Source: Collinsella aerofaciens (GTDB taxonomy: Bacteria; Actinomycetota; Coriobacteriia; Coriobacteriales; Coriobacteriaceae). From it: a stretch of DNA of 64,000 bases. Of the stretch, positions 58,034 to 64,000 are shown piece after piece. Within the stretch, counting starts at the first letter, position 1; each line of letters opens with the position of its first letter. Location: assembly GCF_028209625.1 (NCBI RefSeq), contig NZ_JAQLDU010000007.1, positions 1 to 64,000 of the forward strand, in the 5' to 3' direction. The notes under the pieces were generated by a model. That model did no database searches, was not told where the DNA came from, and was given only the letters and a program-made list of their open reading frames with translations. The translations under genes and the position numbers were made by a program.

Positions 58034-60610
58034 TTACTTGTCGGCGGCTGCTTTCTTGGCAGTCGACTTCTTCGCGGTCGTCTTCTTGGCGGCAGTGGCT
58101 TTCTTAGCCGTCGTCTTCTTTGCCGTGCTCGCCTTGGTTGTGGTCTTGCGACCGCGGGCGGGCTTCTTCTCCTTGGTCGGGCAGTCCATGTTGACGCAGA
58201 TACGCCACGGACCGCGCGCCGTGTTGACCACCACGATGGGGGCGCCGCACTCGGGGCAGGTCTCGCCCGTCGCCTCGAGCTTGCCGCGCGCCGGCAGCGG
58301 ATAGCTCACGCCGCAGTCATCGTAGTTGGTGCAGCGGATAAAGCGCTTGCCGCTCTTCTCGCTCTTGTGCGCGATCAGGTCGCCGTGACGTCCGGCCTCG
58401 GCACACACCTTGCACTCGCCCACCTTAAGATCGGGCTCGTAGTTGGTGGGGCACGTGGGGTTCACGCAGATCTCGAAGGCCTTCTGGCGGAATGGCTGGC
58501 ACTTGATGCGCGGCGCGCCGCACTCGGGGCACACGGCGGCCTCGCCCTCGAGCGGGCTCACCTTGACGCCACTCGGCACCGGATAGGTCACGTCGCAGTC
58601 GGGCCAACCCATGCAGCCGATAAAGCTGCCGCGGGTCTTGGCGCTCGTCTTCATAACCAGGTCCTTGCCGCACTTGGGGCAGGCGCCCACGCGCGCATCG
58701 GCCGTGACGGCGTCGCTGATGGCGTCGCCCAGCTCCTGCGTATGCTTGAGCAGCTCGTCGAGCACGCCGGCCAGCAGCGCGCGCGAGTGCGTCACGACAT
58801 GCTCTTCGGTGTCCTCGCCGCGCTCCACGCGGGTCATGTCGCCGTCGAGCTCGCTGGTCATATCGGGGCTCGTGATGCGCGGGGCAAACTGCGACAGCGC
58901 GTCGATGATGGCGATACCCAGCTGGCTCGGCTCAACGGGATCATTTTTGAGATAGCGCACGGCATACAGGCGCTCGATGATGCTCGCGCGCGTGGACTTG
59001 GTGCCCAGGCCGCGCTTCTCCATCTCCTGCACGAGCTTGCCCTGGCTGTAACGCGCGGGCGGCTCGGTCTGCTTGGCCTCAAGCTTAATGTCGAACACGT
59101 CGACCGTGTCGCCCTGCTCAAGCGGCGGCATCTGCTCGTCGCGCTTAAGGCCGTACGGGTAGGCCTCGCGGAAGCCCGGGGTCACGAGCACGTCGCCCGA
59201 GGCCACGAACGGCTCGCCGCTCACGTCGAGCTCGAGCTTGGTGTTCTCGATGGTCGCGGGACCCATAAGCGTCGCCAGGAAGCGGCGGGCGATGAGGTCG
59301 TAGAGCTTACGCTGGCCGCCATCGAGCGTGGACGGATCGCCTTCGCCCGTGGGGTAGATGGGCGGGTGGTCGGTGGTCTCGACCTTGCCGCGCGTGGGCT
59401 TCATGGGGCCGGCGAGTACCTTTTTGCACACGGGCGCCAGCGCCGGGTTGATCTTTGCCAGGTCGCTCACCACGGCGCCCAGATCGAGCGTCGCAGGGTA
59501 CACGGTGTTGTCGACACGCGGATAGCTGATGAGGCCCGCCATGTAGAGGGACTCGGCGATGCGCATCGTACGCGCAGGCGAGATGCCCTCGGCCGCGGCG
59601 GCAGCCTGCAGCGAGGTCGTCGCGAACGGCGTGGGCGGCTGCTGCTTGCGGGAGCGCCTGGTCACCGCGGCGACGGTTGCCGTCGTAGCGCCGTCGACGT
59701 GGCCGTACGCCGTCTCGGCAGCATCTTTATCGGTAAAACGCGCCGTCTTGTGCGCAATCTTAAAGCGGTCATCCTCGGCAGCACCCTGAGCGGCACCCAT
59801 GCCGCGAATCTGCCAATAGTCCTCGGGCACAAACGCCATGCGCTCGCGCTCGCGCTCGACCACCAGGGCAAGCGTCGGCGTCTGCACGCGGCCGGCGGAA
59901 CGCACGTTGCCAAAGCCGCCAAACTTGGCGAGCGTCAGGTAGCGCGTGAGCACCGCACCCCAAATGAGGTCGATGTGCTGACGGCTCTCGCCGGCGTCGG
60001 CCAGGTTCTGGTCGAGCGAGACAAGGTTATCGAAGGCCTGCGTGATCTCGGCCTTGGTAAACGAAGAATACTGGGCGCGGGCGACCGGCAAGTCGGGCGC
60101 CACCTCGCGCACCTTGTTGAGGGCGTCCGAACCGATCAGCTCGCCCTCGCGATCGAAGTCCGTGGCGATGATGACGCTGTCGGACTTTTTGGCGAGGTTC
60201 TTAAGCGAGCGGATGAGCTCTTTCTCGGCCGGAAGCTTAATGACGGGCGCCCAGGTGAGATAGGGCAGGCTCTCGAGCTTCCAGCCCTTGATGGAAATGC
60301 CATCGGCAAGGAACGGCTTGCGCTTGGTGTCGTACGGCGGGCGGGCCAGGCCATCGGGCATATCGGCCGGCAGCATTTCGCCGTCCTCCGTGACCGAATA
60401 CCAGCCCAACTTTTTATCGAACAGCACACTGTCGCAAAAATCGGGTGCCAGGATGTGACCGGCAAGGCCGATCGTCACGCACTCCTCGCCCTTCCACTCA
60501 AAACGGTAAATGGCGGTGTTGTACACCTTGTCCTTTTTGGGCTTGCCCGTGGACAGACGCTCGGCGATCTGACGCGCGGCGTCGTTTTTCTCAGCGATGA
60601 TGAGCTTCAA
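58034..60610 (-). CDS. topA: DNA topoisomerase I (type IA)
   Basis: 858 aa. TOPRIM domain (MKLIIAEKNDAARQIAERLS ... IIATDFDREGELIGSDAL), catalytic Tyr in AGLISYPRVDNTVYP, four C-terminal CxxC zinc fingers (CPKCGKDLVMK, CPECGAPRIKC, CKVCAEAGRHG, CPECGAPIVVV), and a histone-H1-like tail of TAKK/ATAAKKTT repeats over the last 40 residues. It relaxes negative supercoils. The N-terminal part resembles archaeal-type/TopA variants that start with LIIAEKN rather than LVIVESP. The basic tail is typical of actinobacteria. Confidence 0.93.
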   Translation of the reverse strand: MKLIIAEKNDAARQIAERLSTGKPKKDKVYNTAIYRFEWKGEECVTIGLAGHILAPDFCDSVLFDKKLGWYSVTEDGEMLPADMPDGLARPPYDTKRKPFLADGISIKGWKLESLPYLTWAPVIKLPAEKELIRSLKNLAKKSDSVIIATDFDREGELIGSDALNKVREVAPDLPVARAQYSSFTKAEITQAFDNLVSLDQNLADAGESRQHIDLIWGAVLTRYLTLAKFGGFGNVRSAGRVQTPTLALVVERERERMAFVPEDYWQIRGMGAAQGAAEDDRFKIAHKTARFTDKDAAETAYGHVDGATTATVAAVTRRSRKQQPPTPFATTSLQAAAAAEGISPARTMRIAESLYMAGLISYPRVDNTVYPATLDLGAVVSDLAKINPALAPVCKKVLAGPMKPTRGKVETTDHPPIYPTGEGDPSTLDGGQRKLYDLIARRFLATLMGPATIENTKLELDVSGEPFVASGDVLVTPGFREAYPYGLKRDEQMPPLEQGDTVDVFDIKLEAKQTEPPARYSQGKLVQEMEKRGLGTKSTRASIIERLYAVRYLKNDPVEPSQLGIAIIDALSQFAPRITSPDMTSELDGDMTRVERGEDTEEHVVTHSRALLAGVLDELLKHTQELGDAISDAVTADARVGACPKCGKDLVMKTSAKTRGSFIGCMGWPDCDVTYPVPSGVKVSPLEGEAAVCPECGAPRIKCQPFRQKAFEICVNPTCPTNYEPDLKVGECKVCAEAGRHGDLIAHKSEKSGKRFIRCTNYDDCGVSYPLPARGKLEATGETCPECGAPIVVVNTARGPWRICVNMDCPTKEKKPARGRKTTTKASTAKKTTAKKATAAKKTTAKKSTAKKAAADK

Positions 60611-60664
60611 AAGAGGCTCCTATCTCGTGTGTCTGCGGCTGCGCCCGCCCTCTTGGCGGCCGAC

Positions 60665-61348
60665 TTACGCCCTTGCTTGCTCAATCTGCCCGATGAGCCA
60701 ATCGCACCAGGCATCCATGCCCTCGCCCTTGCGCGCGCTCACGGCAAACCGCGGCGCCTGCGGATTGAGGTCATCGAGTGTCTTAGTATACCTATCCATG
60801 TCAAAATCGAAAGCCGGGGCCACGTCGACCTTGTTGAGCAGCTGCGCGCCGGCGTGTTGGAAGATGCCCGGGTACTTGATGGGCTTGTCGTCGCCCTCGG
60901 GCACCGAGAGAATCATGATGGACAGGTTCTCGCCCAGGTCAAAGTCGACCGGGCAGACCAGGTTGCCCACGTTTTCGATAAAGATGACGTCGATGTTCTC
61001 CAGACCCACAGCCTGGTCGAAGGCGTCAACGGCCTCCATGATCATGTTGCCCTCGAGGTGGCACAGGCCGCCCGTGTTGATCTGGATGGCGGGCATGCCG
61101 GCTTCCTTCATGGTGATGGCGTCGACGTCCGAGGCGATATCGCCCTCGATAACGGCACAGCGCAGGCTGGCTTTGTCACGCAGGCGCTCGTTGGTGCCCA
61201 GAATCGTGGTGGTCTTACCCGAGCCAGGGCTCGACAGCACATTGATCACGTAGGTGTCCGTCTGCTCAAACCGCTTACGCAGCTGATCTGCCAGGCGCTC
61301 GTTGCGCGACAGAATCGGCGACGCGATATCAATCGTTTTCTCGGCCAT
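60665..61348 (-). CDS. hypB: Hydrogenase/urease nickel incorporation GTPase HypB
   Basis: 227 aa. P-loop VINVLSSPGSGKTTTILGTN, metal site region INTGGLCHLEGNMI, FIENVGNLVCPVDFDLGE, and NKVDVAPAFDFD (G4). It lacks the N-terminal CxxCGC nickel motif and His-rich stretch of some HypB proteins. With HypA it loads Ni into NiFe-hydrogenase. No hydrogenase structural genes are in the window. Confidence 0.93.
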   Translation of the reverse strand: MAEKTIDIASPILSRNERLADQLRKRFEQTDTYVINVLSSPGSGKTTTILGTNERLRDKASLRCAVIEGDIASDVDAITMKEAGMPAIQINTGGLCHLEGNMIMEAVDAFDQAVGLENIDVIFIENVGNLVCPVDFDLGENLSIMILSVPEGDDKPIKYPGIFQHAGAQLLNKVDVAPAFDFDMDRYTKTLDDLNPQAPRFAVSARKGEGMDAWCDWLIGQIEQARA

Positions 61349-61403
61349 ACTTAGCGCTCCTTACTTTGGCCCTTTTATACCCCATCGCTAGATGGCGAGC
61401 GTG

Positions 61404-61760
61404 CTAATCGTCGGGGGTCTCGATCTCGATACTTGCGATGTCGAGTTCGCGGCCATGCAGCAGACGCACGTTGGCACCGCCACATTGGGGACAACGGCAA
61501 TGGAAACGGTCGTGCTCAAAGACCTCACCGCAGTCCAGACACTCGCTTTGTGGATGGACTTCCTCCACGGCAAGCTCGCAGCCGCGCGTGAGCGGGTCCT
61601 CGTCGCGAAACGTCTCCCACGCAAAGTCAAGCGCCTCGCGCACGACCTCGGTCATATCCCCGATACGCAGCGTTACCAAAACGGCGCGCGAGGCCCCCGC
61701 CCCACGCGCCGCGCGAATCACTGTATCGAGTATGCCGTTGACAATGCCAACCTCGTGCAT
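61404..61760 (-). CDS. hypA: Hydrogenase nickel incorporation protein HypA
   Basis: 118 aa. MHEVGIVNGILDTV holds the Ni-binding His2, and zinc cysteines lie in ECLDCGEVFEHDRFHCRCPQ CGG. It precedes hypB by 55 bp on the same strand and follows tatC by 6 bp, so the tat and hyp genes may share a transcript. This makes sense because NiFe-hydrogenases are Tat substrates. Confidence 0.93.
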   Translation of the reverse strand: MHEVGIVNGILDTVIRAARGAGASRAVLVTLRIGDMTEVVREALDFAWETFRDEDPLTRGCELAVEEVHPQSECLDCGEVFEHDRFHCRCPQCGGANVRLLHGRELDIASIEIETPDD

Positions 61761-61766
61761 ACCGAT

Positions 61767-62558
61767 TTACTCCTCGTCGTCCTCGTCGTCCGAGAACAGG
61801 TCCAGACGGCTCACGAACAGGCCCTCCTTGCCCTCGCGCGCGGTAATGACCACGCGAGCGATGGCGAGCGAAATCTCGTAGAGCGAGAGCAGGGCGCCAT
61901 ACATGAGACCCAGCGTAACGGGCGAGCCGTCGGGCGTAATCACAGCCGAACCCACGAGCAGGCCTACGTACACGTAGCGCCAGGCGCTGCGGAAGGCCGC
62001 ATAGGACACGATGTGGAAAACGGACAGGTAGAAGATGATGAGCGGCAGCTCAAACGCCACACCAAAGCCGATCATAAAGAGCAGCTCCATGTTGACGTAG
62101 TTCTCCAGATCGGGCAACGCCGTAGCGACAGCCGAGGTCTCGCCGATGAGCCACTCAAAGCCCGCCGGGATGATGATGAAGTAGCAGAAGATGGCACCCA
62201 GGAAGAACAGCACCGTCGAGGCGAGCACCGTGGGCACAACCCACTTGCGCTCGTTGGGGCGCAGTGCCGGCAGGAAAAATGCCAGAATCTGCCAGATGAT
62301 CATGGGCGTGCACATGACCACGGCCATCTTGATGGCAAGCGAGAAGCGCAGGCCAAAGCCGCCGAGCGTGGTGGTGATGTAAAACTTACCGTCCGGCACA
62401 AAGGAGCGGATGGGGTCCTCAAGAATATCGAGCACCACGGGCGTGGCAAAGTACAGCACGATGGCGGCGGCAAACACCGAAACGACCACGATGGTCAGGC
62501 GGCGACGGAGCTCTCCCAGGTGATCGAAGAGCGGCATGCGCGCAGGTCCGATCGGCAT
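61767..62558 (-). CDS. tatC: Sec-independent translocase TatC
   Basis: 263 aa, six membrane helices. MPLFDHLGELRRRLTIVVVS is the conserved N-terminal motif, with FYITTTLGGFGLRFSLAIKM, FLPALRPNERKW and IGFGVAFELPLIIFYLSVF. It overlaps the upstream tatA/B gene in a TAATG junction. Confidence 0.94.
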   Translation of the reverse strand: MPIGPARMPLFDHLGELRRRLTIVVVSVFAAAIVLYFATPVVLDILEDPIRSFVPDGKFYITTTLGGFGLRFSLAIKMAVVMCTPMIIWQILAFFLPALRPNERKWVVPTVLASTVLFFLGAIFCYFIIIPAGFEWLIGETSAVATALPDLENYVNMELLFMIGFGVAFELPLIIFYLSVFHIVSYAAFRSAWRYVYVGLLVGSAVITPDGSPVTLGLMYGALLSLYEISLAIARVVITAREGKEGLFVSRLDLFSDDEDDEE

Positions 62559-63142
62559 TACTCATCGCCTCCCTTCGGGGCGTCGGCGGCAGCAGCCTCG
62601 GCATCGTCCTCGACCTCGAGCTCGCGAGCGAGCTGGTCGACGACGGCCTTGCGCTTGCGGGGACGACGGGCGTAGAGATCAGCCGTCGTGGGCTCTGCCG
62701 GCTCGGGCTTGGGCTCTGCAGCAGGCTCGGGGTCCGCAGCAGCAGCGTCAGCATCGGCGGTCGCAACCTCAACGGCAGCACCCTCGGCAGCGACCTCGCC
62801 CTCAGCAGCACCCTCGCTTGCGGCCTTCTCGGCAGCAAGACGGGCGCGACGCTCGGCAAAGGTCTCCTTCTTGGCGGGCGCTGCCGTCTCGGTGGCATCC
62901 TCGTCCGCATCGGAATCGTCGTCGGCCGCAGCAGCCTTCTTGGGCTTGACCGGCGCCGACGCGGCCTCACTCACCGGATCGATAATCTCGGACTGAACAA
63001 CGGCCGTCATCTTTTCCTGCGTCTCGCGGAACTGACGGATGGCACGGCCGATCGTACGGCCCATCTGCGGGAGCTTATCCGGGCCAAACAGCAAAAAGCC
63101 GAAGACCACGATGATCGCGAGCTCACCCTCTCCAATACCAAA
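62558..63142 (-). CDS. TatA/TatB-like translocase subunit
   Basis: 194 aa from GTG 63142, set by GGAGGT 5 nt upstream. One N-terminal membrane helix (GEGELAIIVVFGFLLFGPDK), amphipathic helix LPQMGRTIGRAIRQFRETQE, then a long Ala/Glu/Asp-rich low-complexity tail. The FGPDKLPQMGR hinge fits both TatA and TatB; the length and the tail favour TatB or a single bifunctional protein. Directly coupled to tatC. Confidence 0.88.
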   Translation of the reverse strand, partial: FGIGEGELAIIVVFGFLLFGPDKLPQMGRTIGRAIRQFRETQEKMTAVVQSEIIDPVSEAASAPVKPKKAAAADDDSDADEDATETAAPAKKETFAERRARLAAEKAASEGAAEGEVAAEGAAVEVATADADAAAADPEPAAEPKPEPAEPTTADLYARRPRKRKAVVDQLARELEVEDDAEAAAADAPKGGDE

Positions 63143-63298
63143 CACACATACCTCCAAGGCTCGATGTGAGTCGAGCCCGCACCGCGCCATTCGGCCGGAA
63201 CTCGTCTATTCATTCGGTCAAGTATAGCGCCCGGACGCCAAAACGTCCGAGCGCATCACAAACATATGCCAAACGGCACGCCCCTTTTGGGGCAGGGC

Positions 63299-63613
63299 CT
63301 ATGCGGCCGTGATCGAAATCTCCTGGTCGACACCCAGCAGCTGAACCACGCGCATCACCGGAGGCTGCACGTTAACGCAGCTAAAACGCTTGCCGTGATC
63401 GGCTGCGTGGTGCGCGGCGCCCACGAGCACGCCAATACCCGTCGAATCGATATAGCTCACCTGGGCAAAATCGAGCTCAACGGCCTCAGTGGGCTGCTCG
63501 AGCGCCAGGTCGATGGCATTGCGCAGGCTATCGGCGTTAGAGATATCGATCTCACCGGTCACCTTAATGGTGTAGAGCTCTGGCGTGGGGTTGGTGGAAA
63601 TACCCAAATCCAT
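63299..63613 (-). CDS. STAS-domain anti-sigma factor antagonist
   Basis: 104 aa. ITVTGEIDISNADSLR-type start (YTIKVTGEIDISNADSLRNA) and the phosphorylatable serine/threonine loop VSYIDSTGIGVLVGAAHHAA. Members bind anti-sigma kinases of the SpoIIAB/RsbW type when unphosphorylated. No partner kinase or sigma gene is adjacent. Confidence 0.88.
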   Translation of the reverse strand: MDLGISTNPTPELYTIKVTGEIDISNADSLRNAIDLALEQPTEAVELDFAQVSYIDSTGIGVLVGAAHHAADHGKRFSCVNVQPPVMRVVQLLGVDQEISITAA

Positions 63614-63679
63614 GTATACGCTCCTTTACGTATCGAAAGTGCGGATAGTACTAGGCGCGGACTTGCGGGGCCCTACGCG

Positions 63680-64000
63680 TTAGGCGCGCTCGGCACGCGC
63701 AAGCTCGGCAGCGACGAGCTTGACAGCCAGCACCAGCACATCGAGCGCAGCCTCCAGGTCCTCGACCGTGGGATAGCTCGGCGCGATGCGGATGTTGGTG
63801 TCGCGCGGATCCTTGCCATAAGGCCAGGTGGCACCAGCCGGCGTGAGCTTGACGCCCAGGTCGGCACAAAGCGCGGCGACCTTCTGGGCCGAGCCCTCGG
63901 GGCCATCGAAACTCACAAAGTAGCCGCCATGGGGATGAGTCCAAGTGGCGCAACCCGTGTTACCCAAGCCCTCGGTGAGTTTACGCTCAACGGCCTCAAA
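63680..64000 (-). CDS. PLP-dependent aminotransferase, C-terminal part (partial)
   Basis: The last 106 codons of a gene running off the window. HPHGGYFVSFDGPEGSAQKV, VKLTPAGATWPYGKDPRD and NIRIAPSYPTVEDLEAALDV match the C-terminal domain of class I/II (MocR-like) aminotransferases that use alanine or aspartate-type substrates. The PLP lysine lies outside the window. It ends 67 bp before the STAS gene, same strand. Confidence 0.82.
   Translation of the reverse strand, partial: FEAVERKLTEGLGNTGCATWTHPHGGYFVSFDGPEGSAQKVAALCADLGVKLTPAGATWPYGKDPRDTNIRIAPSYPTVEDLEAALDVLVLAVKLVAAELARAERA

Noticed and set aside
57896..61354. A 1152-codon open frame on the plus strand
   Set aside because: It is wholly antisense to topA and hypB, both of which carry clear catalytic motifs. 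Long antisense frames are expected in GC-rich coding DNA, and the product shows only Arg/His/Gly/Leu-rich shadow composition.

Overview
This window looks like a gut actinobacterium of the class Coriobacteriia, most likely Collinsella (C. aerofaciens-like). That assignment is an inference from high GC content, Lac/Gal proteins of low-GC Gram-positive type next to actinobacterial housekeeping genes, and NiFe-hydrogenase maturation genes; no database search was possible. About two thirds (1-42.5 kb) is a mosaic of sugar-uptake and galactose/hexosamine loci with many repeats, and the last third (42.8-64 kb) is mostly housekeeping.

Layout. 1-0.66 kb: end of an IS3-family insertion sequence. 0.7-7.35 kb: a flavodiiron protein, a LacI-type repressor and a divergent Leloir operon galM-galK-galT with three matching operator-like sites. 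7.5-12.9 kb (minus strand): tagatose-6-phosphate genes lacA, lacB, lacX, lacC, a membrane protein and the lactose PTS IIA gene lacF; two covarying structured elements sit directly behind lacC and lacB. 13.1-17.7 kb: a second LacI-type repressor divergent from lacE (PTS IICB) and lacG (phospho-beta-galactosidase). 17.8-21 kb: a repeat-rich island with two near-identical Phd/RelE-type toxin-antitoxin pairs flanking an AAA/DUF4143 ATPase that carries a 34-bp iteron array. 21-23 kb: DeoR-type regulator and a second galM. 23.1-28.7 kb: a MITE-like element, an orphan PTS IIB protein lacking its phosphorylatable histidine, tRNA-Thr(CGU), an inserted pair of unknown genes, yhcH, a nagA remnant, second copies of lacC and lacX, and a flavodoxin-like gene. 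28.8-37.6 kb: nagA, agaS, GntR regulator, mannose-family PTS IIA, a TPR-like membrane protein, IID, IIC, IIB and a GH35 beta-galactosidase, a set matching the gnb (galacto-N-biose/GalNAc) locus of Lactobacillus casei and the bgaC locus of Streptococcus pneumoniae. 37.9-42.3 kb: second yhcH and nagA, a NagR-like GntR regulator and a NagE-like PTS.

How it works together. Lactose imported by LacEF is split by LacG. Galactose-6-phosphate enters the tagatose route (LacAB, LacC), while free galactose uses GalM-GalK-GalT. Galactosamine sugars imported by the mannose-family PTS would be deacetylated by NagA and converted by AgaS to tagatose-6-phosphate, joining at LacC. No lacD aldolase and no nagB are present in the window.

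42.8-64 kb: SurA-like protein, isocitrate dehydrogenase, a hydroxyacid dehydrogenase with a Cys/His-rich tail, DegV, HPF, a solute-binding lipoprotein, a nuclease-like protein, comF, ricT-holB-tmk, topA, hypA-hypB, tatA/B-tatC, a STAS protein and the end of an aminotransferase gene.
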